Positions 36,650-45,028 of a stretch of DNA of 64,000 nt are shown here, in pieces (positions within the stretch are counted from its first letter, which is position 1; every line of letters starts with the position of its first letter). This DNA is from Paenibacillus ottowii (GTDB lineage: Bacteria; Bacillota; Bacilli; Paenibacillales; Paenibacillaceae): positions 124,001 to 188,000 of the forward strand of contig NZ_VIJZ01000003.1 of NCBI RefSeq assembly GCF_006874425.1, read 5' to 3'. The notes under the pieces are model-generated. The model ran no database searches. It saw only the letters and a program-made list of their open reading frames with translations, and had not been told where the DNA came from. A program made the position numbers and the translations under genes.

Positions 36650-37423
36650 TCACACTTTTGTGACGTTTTCTTTTTCACGCATCACTTTCACTGCGAATTT
36701 CGGCAACGCAAGCATTCTTTTGTAACGACTGGGCTCTTTTAGGAGTCTATATAACCACTCCGCTCGTAGCTTTTGAAACAGTTTAGGTGCGCGTTTGGTT
36801 TTGCCCGATATAACATCGAAACTACCACCAACACCCATCATCACCGGCACTCCCAGTTGTTCTTTATATTTCCCAATCCAGGGTTCCTGTGTGTCTGCTC
36901 CACGCGCTACAAACAACAAATCAGGATTTACTTCGCGAATAGCCGCAATCACCGCTTCGTCCTCGTTAGGTCCAAAAAAGCCATCGCGCTTGCCGCAAAC
37001 CGTAATTCCAGGATAAAGCTCATGTACCCGCTGAGCGGTCGCTTGAATCACTTCAGGCGTTGATCCAAGTAAATAAACTTTCCAATGATAACTTTCTCCG
37101 GCTGCGAGCAATTCATGTAACAAGTCATAGCCCGCCACTCTCTCGGGTACAGGATGCCCAACATAATTTGCTGCCCAAACCACACCCGTTCCATCTGGAA
37201 CAATCAATTCTGCCTGTTTCATTACATTCATATACACTGGATCTTCCAATGCAGCCATGACCATAATCGGATTGGCAGTGATCACTTGATGAGGGCGGCG
37301 AGACTTCACCGCCTGAATCAATACATTTAATGTATCTTTCATATTAAGCCTTGATACCTGAACACCGAAAATCGGGACGGTAGGCACATTCGTAACCTTA
37401 TCAACTGTCACTGTATCCATCAT
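36650..37423 (-). CDS. tagA: WecG/TagA/CpsF-family glycosyltransferase
   Basis: 257 residues. Typical segments: ITANPIMVMAALED, VVWAANYVGHPVPERVAGYDL, FVARGADTQEPWIGKY and the GVGGSFDVISGKTKRAPK block with a basic amphipathic C-terminus (ALPKFAVKVM) that in TagA proteins binds the membrane. It would add ManNAc to the GlcNAc-lipid made by the TagO-like enzyme; ManNAc can be supplied by MnaA at 60.1 kb. The ATG overlaps the csaB stop codon (ATGA). Confidence 0.9.
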   Translation of the reverse strand: MMDTVTVDKVTNVPTVPIFGVQVSRLNMKDTLNVLIQAVKSRRPHQVITANPIMVMAALEDPVYMNVMKQAELIVPDGTGVVWAANYVGHPVPERVAGYDLLHELLAAGESYHWKVYLLGSTPEVIQATAQRVHELYPGITVCGKRDGFFGPNEDEAVIAAIREVNPDLLFVARGADTQEPWIGKYKEQLGVPVMMGVGGSFDVISGKTKRAPKLFQKLRAEWLYRLLKEPSRYKRMLALPKFAVKVMREKENVTKV

Positions 37424-38556
37424 CCTTTGCGACGCAAGTAATTAACGATATGCTGAGCTGGTAAGCGAGCCTCACTTTTTAACAAAGCAATTGCTGCCCC
37501 CTGGCTCTCAATCCATTGACTACGCTGATCTAGCAGCCGCATAGACTCATTAGCCAGCTTTTGCCCGTTCAATGCTTCTGTAGTACCTACAGGCTGGCTG
37601 CCCACACGGCTGAGGAAATGATCAATTTTGGGATCGTAGGATATACCCAACGGGGGCACCTGATGGGATGCTGCATAAATCAAGCTGTGCAGCCTCATCC
37701 CGATCATCAAACTACATCTGCTGACTTCCAAAAGCATCTGTTGAGGATCGGTCACTTGGTCACACATACTGACAAGGCTTCCCGTCCCCCTAATATCCCC
37801 CAACAAATCCATTACCATCCTAGAAGCCTGTACGTCGTCAGGCAAATGGAATGGTAAGAAACGCAAGTGAACACGGCGCTCTGTAGCTAATCTTTTTAAG
37901 CCATCCGCAATAGCCGTTAAATCGCGTCGTTCCTTGTCCCAGTAACGTACAGATATACCAACGATGGGAAGTTTGTCCTCATCTATCTCAGTTCCCGTAT
38001 TATGCAGTTCGGAACCGGAGGGCAAAGGAAGCCCCATTACTGGATCAGGAACAACTTCGACAACCGGGCGTTTTAGTTTCATGGTGCCCAGCAATGCAGC
38101 AGATTGTTCATCTCTTACGGAAACATATTCACAGCGTTGGAACACAGACCGGATCATTGGATAAAATATCTTCCGCTGTACTGGACCCATGCCCTGAGCA
38201 TAGATAAACGTTGGCTTTCCAGCCCATTGAGCCAGTTTCAGAATCGCCAGATAATACGGAATGCTTTTAGGGCTTGTAGCATCCTGGAGCAGACTCCCGC
38301 CGCCACTAATTAGCCCGTCGCTGTTTTTAATCGCTCTCCGTACTTCCCCTAGGCTCATACGTGGAACAGCTTCTACCCCGTACATTTTCTGTGTCCAAGC
38401 AGGGTCAGAAGATAAAACAACAGGCTTGACCGTAATCCCCGCCTGACGGCTCTCCTCTTCTAAAGCAGTCAAAATCGACTTGAGCACTGCTTCATCCCCA
38501 CTATTGCGAAACCCGTAATAACCCGAGATTATTATCGTTTTAGCTGTGGTGACCAT
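37420..38556 (-). CDS. csaB: Polysaccharide pyruvyl transferase CsaB
   Basis: 378 residues from the ATG at 38554-38556, a start that overlaps the preceding gene by 25 bases. The N-terminus IIISGYYGFRNSGDEAVLKS and the block GGGSLLQDATSPKSIPYYLA are CsaB signatures. It transfers pyruvate from PEP to secondary cell-wall polymer, creating the ligand for SLH domains. This fits the 1338-residue SLH protein encoded 2 kb downstream on the same strand. Coupled translation with tagA through ATGA. Confidence 0.92.
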   Translation of the reverse strand: MVTTAKTIIISGYYGFRNSGDEAVLKSILTALEEESRQAGITVKPVVLSSDPAWTQKMYGVEAVPRMSLGEVRRAIKNSDGLISGGGSLLQDATSPKSIPYYLAILKLAQWAGKPTFIYAQGMGPVQRKIFYPMIRSVFQRCEYVSVRDEQSAALLGTMKLKRPVVEVVPDPVMGLPLPSGSELHNTGTEIDEDKLPIVGISVRYWDKERRDLTAIADGLKRLATERRVHLRFLPFHLPDDVQASRMVMDLLGDIRGTGSLVSMCDQVTDPQQMLLEVSRCSLMIGMRLHSLIYAASHQVPPLGISYDPKIDHFLSRVGSQPVGTTEALNGQKLANESMRLLDQRSQWIESQGAAIALLKSEARLPAQHIVNYLRRKG

Positions 38557-40547
38557 TTCTTCCAACATCCTTCCAGCACTTGCCACACGACAATTGCGAT
38601 GATTCCCAATACCAGACCCAATCCTAATCCCAACAACCCGCGACTAAGCGAAAGTGCCGCTGGAGAGTGAATGTGAGCGAAGGTATCCACCATCGAGGCT
38701 TGACCAATAGCAGCTATGATCAGCAAATAGATTGCTTTGCGATATTTTAAAGCCAGGAATGCCCCTGCAATAAACAGTGGATGAGCCATTAAAAATTCCT
38801 TATTACGCGGACGTACACCAAACGCATTCTCAAGGAAGTTACGGAAGACCAACTCGGTGTTCGACACCGTACCTGCATTCCCAGTACGAGTCAAATAGTA
38901 GTAGCCTGCCGCTGCGATCACAGCCAGTGCGATCACCCACAAGACAGTAATCGGTGTACGCAGCAGTTTGGAAATTTCCTCCCGTATAGAAACACCACGA
39001 TAAAAGAAAATATAAATCGCCGCTAAGAAGATCGGCAGAATATGAAGCAAGCTTACACCTCTAAATTGGTTTAACACCAGACTGTAAGCAATACTGTTCA
39101 ACAGCGCAATAACAAAAGGCACTGCAGCCAGCGACAAGATCGCAGTCTGTACGTATAGTATAAGCGTTTGAGTCAATCGTTGACCTACAGATAATTCATG
39201 TCCCTGTTCACGTTTAATTCTGATCGTACGCACTGCAATAATCATTGCAACCGTAGGTCCGCTAATTGCTGCAAGCAGTGCTAAACCTTGTTCCATCAAG
39301 CTGGAGTTCAAAACGTAAAGCCCTGCAGAACCTACCAAACCGAGTGCAAATACCAGCAGAGTCAGCGCTGGAACGAAATAGGACACCATAATGGAGAAGA
39401 ACGCCAGTGCACCCAGCACGACGAGCATCTTCAGATAACGCTGAATGGATGAATCAACTACTTGGAATGGTTCAGCCTGTCCAAGTTCAAATCCTTTTTT
39501 CTCCATCCGCTGTACTGCGTTGCCCGGCTTGTCCAAGCTGTGGATCAGGTTGTCTACTGAATCTTTCACCTTAGCTTCAGCAACACTGCGACTTGGCGCA
39601 GTATTCAGATACAACATGCGAATATTACGATCCTTGGTGGCGAGTGCAAAACGATCGGCCAACGTTTCCACATCGAGCATTGAATCTTTATCACTCAATG
39701 AATATAGACGCACAACATTATAGTGGATATCGTAAGCGAGCCTGTTGAAGCCTGCCTGCGGTTTTTTTAAGTTTTCGATAGCTGCTAGGCCAATATCGTA
39801 TTTGTTCAGCAATTTAGCAAATGCCGCTAAGCTATGTTGCTTCTCGTTATCGGTAAAGCCTTTGACTGAATCACCTTCAAACAAAATGCGTTTTACACCA
39901 TTTTGCTGAAAGGAAGCCAGCATCTCTTCCGTCAATTCCTGGTTATAGGGCAGACTGTCACTCATCCGTGGAACGATAAAAAATCCTTTGCTACGAAGCT
40001 GTTTCATAGCAATCGGGTCAGGCTGCATAGGCTTGAGATACGCATCCTCTGGAGATGTTTCTACAACTAGTCCTTCCTGCCCTTGATAACTCCACGGCTT
40101 TACATTGATGCCCAGACTTGTAAACGTGCGTAAAATTAACGGTTTTAACGCCTCGGCATTTTCTTTGTTGGTGAAAACAACGTAAGTAAAATTCTCATTT
40201 GCAGGTGAAAGACGTTTTTCCAGATCCGCAACATTCTGAGTCGTATAAGTTACCACACGACCCGCTTTACGGAAATCATCCAGCGTACTTTCATACATCG
40301 CCATGCTGTTCACACCCGCTTGTTGTAAGCGGTCAAGCTGCTCATTCAGATAGTCCTGCGGATGAGCCTGATACGAAGCCGCCTCCGTTAAATCCCGATA
40401 ATCGAATACAATCTCTACCTTTTTACTTGAGGATTCTGTCTTTACACGATCGACGATGACTGGAATGGAAGCCAGCAAGCCAACAGCGACCAGAATCCAT
40501 AACCATTTTCGAGAAGCCGTATTCCAATACTGCCATTTCTGATACAC
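38532..40547 (-). CDS. DUF5693-type polytopic membrane protein upstream of csaB
   Basis: 671 residues; GTG 40545-40547 with AAGGAGG 7 bases upstream (a TTG one codon earlier is too close). One N-terminal helix (WLWILVAVGLLASIPVIV), then an extracytoplasmic domain (about 30-370; SMAMYESTLDDFRKAGR, RILFEGDSVKGF), then about ten C-terminal helices (370-655). I place it in the DUF5693 family from its layout and conserved place before csaB. The role is unknown; a flippase-, polymerase- or modification-type function in secondary polymer assembly is an inference. Confidence 0.82.
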   Translation of the reverse strand: MYQKWQYWNTASRKWLWILVAVGLLASIPVIVDRVKTESSSKKVEIVFDYRDLTEAASYQAHPQDYLNEQLDRLQQAGVNSMAMYESTLDDFRKAGRVVTYTTQNVADLEKRLSPANENFTYVVFTNKENAEALKPLILRTFTSLGINVKPWSYQGQEGLVVETSPEDAYLKPMQPDPIAMKQLRSKGFFIVPRMSDSLPYNQELTEEMLASFQQNGVKRILFEGDSVKGFTDNEKQHSLAAFAKLLNKYDIGLAAIENLKKPQAGFNRLAYDIHYNVVRLYSLSDKDSMLDVETLADRFALATKDRNIRMLYLNTAPSRSVAEAKVKDSVDNLIHSLDKPGNAVQRMEKKGFELGQAEPFQVVDSSIQRYLKMLVVLGALAFFSIMVSYFVPALTLLVFALGLVGSAGLYVLNSSLMEQGLALLAAISGPTVAMIIAVRTIRIKREQGHELSVGQRLTQTLILYVQTAILSLAAVPFVIALLNSIAYSLVLNQFRGVSLLHILPIFLAAIYIFFYRGVSIREEISKLLRTPITVLWVIALAVIAAAGYYYLTRTGNAGTVSNTELVFRNFLENAFGVRPRNKEFLMAHPLFIAGAFLALKYRKAIYLLIIAAIGQASMVDTFAHIHSPAALSLSRGLLGLGLGLVLGIIAIVVWQVLEGCWKKWSPQLKR

Positions 40548-40569
40548 CAAAGAACCTCCTTAATATTCG

Positions 40570-40645
40570 GGATTTTGCAAAATTCAATGCTGCCCACTTT
40601 GCCATTTTACTCTTAGGTAGGCACTCATTGAATTTTGCAAAATCC
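40570..40645. repeat. Perfect 20-bp inverted repeat in front of the DUF5693 gene
   Basis: Arms 40570-40589 and 40626-40645 are exact complements (GGATTTTGCAAAATTCAATG and its complement), 36 bases apart, with a further TGCC / GGCA match inside. It lies 20 bases before the ribosome site. No U-run follows on either strand. It may be a mobile palindromic repeat or a regulatory stem. Confidence 0.75.
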
Positions 40646-40710
40646 TCCGTTGCCGGAATAAGCCTATTTTCCCAAAGCTTCTTCCAGGTTATTCTGCAAT
40701 ACAGAGAAAT

Positions 40711-40747
40711 GACCTCCACGGCGTACTGCCCTTTGCCGTGAGAGGTC
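40711..40747 (-). terminator. Hairpin after the phosphohexomutase gene
   Basis: Minus-strand stem GACCTC-CACGGC / GCCGTG-AGGTC with a single bulge and 12-base loop, followed by a weak U-rich stretch; likely a partial terminator. Confidence 0.55.
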
Positions 40748-40805
40748 ACCGATAACTTACTTCTATCTAATTACCTTAACCTATTCTATTATAAAGGGAA
40801 TTTCC

Positions 40806-42524
40806 TCAAGCGTCTACGCGAGCCATAACAGCCTCGACCAGCTGACCGATTCTGTGCTCTGCGTCAGGCAGCGAGGAGCCGCGTACTGCAAAGTATACTT
40901 TGATTTTAGGCTCTGTGCCTGAAGGACGCAGGCAGAACCATGAACCATCCTCCAGTAAAAACTTGAGTACATTTTCCCGCGGAAGTCCGTCCAGGCCTTG
41001 TGAGTAGTCTAGTACTTTGTCTACCTTCACACCTGCAATCTCTTGAGGTGCGTTGCTGCGCCAATCCGTCATTTTGCCTTGGATTTGCTCCACTCCATCC
41101 TTACCCTTGAGTGTACGGGACTCCAGCTTCTCAAGGAAGTAGCCAAACTGCTCGTACAGCTCTTGCAAAACATCATAAAGCGTCTTGCCTTGTGTACTGT
41201 AATAAGCAGCAGCTTCAGCGATCAGCATAGCTGCCAAGACAGCATCCTTATCGCGAGCATAATTTCCTGCCAAATAGCCGTAGCTCTCTTCATAGCCAAA
41301 CAAGTAGGTATACTCGCCAGTTTGGTCAAACTGATTCATTTTCTCGCCAATATATTTGAAGCCAGTTAGCGTGTTAAACACTGTCGCTCCAAAATGTTCA
41401 GCAATGACCGCACCCATTTCGCTAGTTACGATGGTTTTGATAACTGCACCATTATTCGGAAGCTTGCCGGTTTCTTTCAGCTGATTCAGCAAGTAGTAGA
41501 CCATAATTGCGCCCGACTGATTACCGGACAAAACCACATATTCGCCATCACGGTTTTTTACCACTGCACCCATGCGGTCAGCATCAGGGTCTGTTCCGAT
41601 CAACAAATCTGCACCAATTTTCTCACCTAGCGCAATGGCCAGCTTGAACGCATCACGTTCTTCCGGATTAGGCGACTTAACGGTTGAAAATTCTGCATCT
41701 GGTTGCTCTTGCTCAGGCACAATATGCACCTGTTCAAAACCGATTTTCTCCAGCACACGACGTACTGGTATATTCCCGGTGCCATGAAGAGGCGTAAACA
41801 CAACTTTAAAGTTCTTGCCCGGTCCAGCTGCAATCAGTTCCCGGTTCACACTCACACTGGCTACCCTATCCACAAACGCTTCATCTTCCGCTTCTCCAAG
41901 CCAAACCAACAATCCCTGTGACTCTGCTTCTTCACGTGTCAGCGTTTTGATGTCAGCAAAAGAAGGAACCTCACGAATATAGCCAATCACCTTTTCAGCC
42001 TGATCTGGAACAAGCTGCCCACCTTCATTGTTGTATACCTTGTACCCATTATACTCGGGAGGGTTGTGACTCGCGGTTACAACAATTCCTCCACTGGCTC
42101 CCAAATGACGTACACTAAACGAAAGCTGTGGCGTTGGGCGCAAGGATGGGAACAACTTAGCTACGATCCCATTGCCTGCCAGCACCAAAGCTGCATCCAA
42201 AGCAAACTCTGGCGAAAAGTGACGCGAATCATGGGCAATGACAACAGAAGGCTTGCCTTCTTTGCCAGCATGCTGCTCCAAAATATAGCGAGCGAGCCCT
42301 TGAGTCGCACGTCCAATCACATAACGATTCATGCGGTTACTGCCTGCCCCGATCACTCCACGCAGACCACCTGTACCAAATTCCAGTTCTTTGTAAAAGC
42401 GATCCTCTAGTTCACGGTCATTGCCTTGCAATGCGCGCAACTCCTGTTTGGTTTCTTCATCAATATAAGGGTCTTGCAGCCAGCTCTCAATGCCTTCTAA
42501 TGCTTTTTTACTCAACTGCGTCAT
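40806..42524 (-). CDS. pgcA: Phosphohexomutase (phosphoglucomutase/phosphomannomutase, PgcA type)
   Basis: 572 residues from ATG 42522-42524 (AGGGG upstream). It interconverts hexose-6-phosphate and hexose-1-phosphate, giving glucose-1-phosphate for UDP-glucose and wall polymers. Seen motifs: phosphoserine loop TASHNPPEYNGYKVY, Mg-binding GTDPDADRMG, sugar-binding GYEESYGYL and phosphate-binding RPSGTEPKIKVYF. The length matches the large alpha-PGM form of Bacillales. It sits between fabZ and the wall-polymer block, which fits a role in supplying activated sugar. Confidence 0.93.
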   Translation of the reverse strand: MTQLSKKALEGIESWLQDPYIDEETKQELRALQGNDRELEDRFYKELEFGTGGLRGVIGAGSNRMNRYVIGRATQGLARYILEQHAGKEGKPSVVIAHDSRHFSPEFALDAALVLAGNGIVAKLFPSLRPTPQLSFSVRHLGASGGIVVTASHNPPEYNGYKVYNNEGGQLVPDQAEKVIGYIREVPSFADIKTLTREEAESQGLLVWLGEAEDEAFVDRVASVSVNRELIAAGPGKNFKVVFTPLHGTGNIPVRRVLEKIGFEQVHIVPEQEQPDAEFSTVKSPNPEERDAFKLAIALGEKIGADLLIGTDPDADRMGAVVKNRDGEYVVLSGNQSGAIMVYYLLNQLKETGKLPNNGAVIKTIVTSEMGAVIAEHFGATVFNTLTGFKYIGEKMNQFDQTGEYTYLFGYEESYGYLAGNYARDKDAVLAAMLIAEAAAYYSTQGKTLYDVLQELYEQFGYFLEKLESRTLKGKDGVEQIQGKMTDWRSNAPQEIAGVKVDKVLDYSQGLDGLPRENVLKFLLEDGSWFCLRPSGTEPKIKVYFAVRGSSLPDAEHRIGQLVEAVMARVDA

Positions 42525-42619
42525 ACGGAATTTCCCCTCTCCATTTTTGGTTATCAAAACAGGATTTCTATGTACACATGCACTCGGTTAGACGTGGTGC
42601 TTATGTCGGCAGAACTTAT

Positions 42620-43066
42620 TTATTGGGGCGGGTCTGATAAAGCAAACATAATTTCGCCCTCAGCTACCACCGTGTCACCCACTTTCGCCGTTGCTTTCCC
42701 TTTACCAAAAGCGCCTTTGGAACGGGTAATTTCCACTTCAAGTGTCAGCGTATCCCCAGGAACTACCTGTCCGCGGAAGCGGAAACCATCCAACCCTGCC
42801 AAAAAGCCGATTTTGCCGCGATTGCTTTCCAGGTGCAGTAATGCGACTGCTCCGACTTGAGCCAATGCTTCAGTGATCAACACACCAGGCATAACGGGAT
42901 AACCCGGAAAATGTCCAATGAAATGAGGCTCAGTCATTGTTACATTTTTGATGCCTACTGCTCTTTTCCCTTCCTCCAGTTCAATAATACGGTCCACCAA
43001 CAAAAATGGAGGGCGATGCGGAATAATCTCCTGAATTTGATTAACATCCAATTGCAATTTGTCCAT
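42620..43066 (-). CDS. fabZ: 3-hydroxyacyl-ACP dehydratase FabZ
   Basis: 148 residues. Hot-dog fold with catalytic His in [11 protein letters not shown] and Glu in [24 protein letters not shown] is the family hallmark. It dehydrates 3-hydroxyacyl-ACP in fatty acid elongation. The GGGAGGAG site lies a rather long 12 bases before the ATG and directly follows an 8-bp stem (GCTTGCAG / CTGCAAGC), so initiation may depend on that fold. No FapR-type operator is seen. Confidence 0.96.
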   Translation of the reverse strand: MDKLQLDVNQIQEIIPHRPPFLLVDRIIELEEGKRAVGIKNVTMTEPHFIGHFPGYPVMPGVLITEALAQVGAVALLHLESNRGKIGFLAGLDGFRFRGQVVPGDTLTLEVEITRSKGAFGKGKATAKVGDTVVAEGEIMFALSDPPQ

Positions 43067-43420
43067 TTATCTTAATAACTCCTCCCGCTTGCAGATTTGA
43101 CTCTGTTCAGCCCTGAGTTACTGCAAGCATAATATTACCCCGCAAACGCTGTATAAAAACAGCTCATCACGGCAACAATGTTAGATATCCTTCACCTACT
43201 GCAGAAGTGAAGGTTGAGATAAGGGGCTTTTTCCGCCGGTTACGCAACCAGAGGCGAGAAAAAGCCCTTTTGCATGTGCTTGGTTTTACCCCGCAATGTT
43301 ATAAACTCCCCATCATTATACATTCATCAGATGCAAAAAGAAAATTATGCGGAAGTACCATATTTGTTGCTCCTATTATGGGGTGAAGCGAAGTTTCATT
43401 TGAGTCAAGGTGGGCGGGCT
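43067..43420. other. fabZ upstream region with several hairpins
   Basis: No gene is evident. It contains the stem just before the fabZ ribosome site (43085-43127), a 7-bp hairpin CCTTCAC / GTGAAGG (about 43190-43215), and a long double stem-loop at 43221-43271 (AAGGGGCTTTTTC ... GAAAAAGCCCTTTT) without a true U-tail. Confidence 0.55.
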
Positions 43421-43555
43421 ACGGAGATGGATCATTCTTCCGATCGCTGTTACCCTCGGATTTTTTCATTATTTTAAAACCCGGAAAGGTTAAAATCCGA
43501 GGATAAAGGCGAACGCTACCACTTCTCCAGAACGATTCCATCCCCTCCGCCGAGT
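43420..43555 (+). repeat. Palindromic intergenic element, copy A
   Basis: About 115-130 bases with an internal 11-bp stem (43454-43464 with 43492-43502, CCTCGGATTTT type) and a conserved tail reading ATAAAGGCGAACGCT ... CTTCTCCAG. A second, inverted copy lies at 43798-43930. Confidence 0.7.
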
Positions 43556-43694
43556 TACTTTTGCTCAAAAAGAAAGCTCGCTTCAATAATGCTCGCTTGT
43601 CGCGAAGAGCAAACAAAACAAACGAAGGCCTCTGCGATGGCCTCAATTGGTTGCAATCCATACTCGCTACACTGAAGGATTCTCCATTGAAGAC

Positions 43695-43733
43695 AAAACA
43701 AAACCCTGCGCCACTGGCACAGGGTTTTGTTTT
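43695..43733. terminator. Strong bidirectional terminator
   Basis: Stem AAAACAAAACCCTG / CAGGGTTTTGTTTT with an inner GCC / GGC pair. Probably ends the flhO-flhP-rpoB-like-protein transcript (minus). Confidence 0.85.
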
Positions 43734-43797
43734 CTATACTCCCCACACAAATTGCGGGATTATTTATCTTAACAAGAGTGGCCCTGATAGCGGGTAG

Positions 43798-43930
43798 CCA
43801 GCGGAGCGGGCAGAATTGTCCTGGAGAAGCGCAGCGTTTGCCTTTATCCCCGGATTCAAACCTCAAAAGTTAAAATCAAAATAAATCTGGGGATAACAGC
43901 AATCGGAAGAACAATCTGCACGCGGAGCGT
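43798..43930 (-). repeat. Palindromic intergenic element, copy B (inverted)
   Basis: On the minus strand it aligns with copy A over about 115 bases (TTCTTCCGAT-GCTGTTA, GGATAAAGGC-AACGCT, CTTCTCCAG). Its own stem is TTATCCCCGGATT (43844-43856) with 43884-43896, one mismatch. Confidence 0.7.
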
Positions 43931-43964
43931 CCATTTCCCTCCACAACCACTCTTTTAAAGTAAA

Positions 43965-44177
43965 CTAAGGCGCAAATATAAGATCAATGACATGCTGCCA
44001 GGTCTTCCACTCAAATACACCTGCCAGCCCTTGCTTACCTACAATTACATATCCTGCAATTAAGCCGCCTAACAGCGAGAACAGAAACAACAACGGAACA
44101 ACGAAATAACGAGCAGTACGCCAGCGGGATTTAGTCTTTTCAGGCACCGGACGGGAATCAGATTGTTCTTCCTTCAT
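43965..44177 (-). CDS. Small membrane protein, DNA-directed RNA polymerase subunit beta-like (EpuA family)
   Basis: 70 residues from ATG 44175-44177 (AAGGA 7 bases upstream). A charged, Pro-containing cytoplasmic start (residues 1-22), one transmembrane helix (YFVVPLLFLFSLLGGLIAGYVIV) and a short outside tail (FEWKTWQHVIDLIFAP). This is the EpuA-type family often labelled RNA polymerase subunit beta-like and found after flhP in Bacillales. The label is historical and not evidence of polymerase function. Confidence 0.82.
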   Translation of the reverse strand: MKEEQSDSRPVPEKTKSRWRTARYFVVPLLFLFSLLGGLIAGYVIVGKQGLAGVFEWKTWQHVIDLIFAP

Positions 44178-44187
44178 CACCAAATCC

Positions 44188-45015
44188 TTATGCCCTCAAA
44201 TTGTTGGCCAGGTTCATCATCGTGTCGCTAGAGGTTAAGGCCCGTGCCGCCATTTGATACATCCGCTGGACTTGCATCATATCTGTCATTTCGCCCGCTA
44301 AATCCACGTTAGACTCCTCAAGATAGCCGGAACGCACAGTAACGTCCGCTGGAACAGCGCCTGCCACACCTGCTGCTCCGAATACATCGGCTTCAGTCAC
44401 GCCATTCGCTAACACGAACAGGTTATCATCCCGCTGCTGTAACCCTTCTGGACGCTGTACATCCATTAGCTTAATTCGCTGGCCAGCTGTCGGGGCACCA
44501 GTTCCATTAGCCCGAATCAGCAATTCGCCATCGGAGGTAATAGCTACTTTGGAACCCGCTGGCGCGGTTACAGGTACATCATTATTGTCTAACACAGAAT
44601 AACCCTCAGCGGTGGTCAACATCATCGTTGCATTATCATTCGGATCAGGAACAAAATGAAAACTGCCGGCACGCGTCCAGGCTTTTTGTCCATTCCCCTG
44701 AACTTCAAACAAAGCATTTCCCTGAATGGCCAGGTCGGTAGGAAGTCCCGTTTCCTTGAGCGGACCTTGCTCCATATTTTTCATAACTGCGGTTGTTTTA
44801 ACTCCGTAGCCCAAATTATAGCCAAGCGGCATCGCCCGTCCATTTTGGAGATACGTTGAAGGTTGCTGCTGTACATTAGCCAATACATCTTCAAAGGAAC
44901 CCTGTTTGCTCTTATAACCAACCGTATTGACATTGGCGATATTATCGGCAATTAAATCCAAACGCTGCTGCACACTGGCCATAGACACCATTGCGCCAAT
45001 CATGGAGTTGTTCAT
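44188..45015 (-). CDS. flhP: Flagellar basal-body rod protein FlhP (FlgF/FlgG family)
   Basis: 275 residues; ATG 45013-45015 with GGGGG upstream. N-terminal rod motif MVSMASVQQRLDLIADNIANVNTVGYK (seen as ASVQQRLDLIADNIAN) and C-terminal DLAGEMTDMMQVQRMYQMAAR are diagnostic. FlhO and FlhP form the distal rod in Bacillus. It follows flhO by about 13 bases. Confidence 0.95.
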   Translation of the reverse strand: MNNSMIGAMVSMASVQQRLDLIADNIANVNTVGYKSKQGSFEDVLANVQQQPSTYLQNGRAMPLGYNLGYGVKTTAVMKNMEQGPLKETGLPTDLAIQGNALFEVQGNGQKAWTRAGSFHFVPDPNDNATMMLTTAEGYSVLDNNDVPVTAPAGSKVAITSDGELLIRANGTGAPTAGQRIKLMDVQRPEGLQQRDDNLFVLANGVTEADVFGAAGVAGAVPADVTVRSGYLEESNVDLAGEMTDMMQVQRMYQMAARALTSSDTMMNLANNLRA

Positions 45016-45028
45016 CACTTACCCCCTG

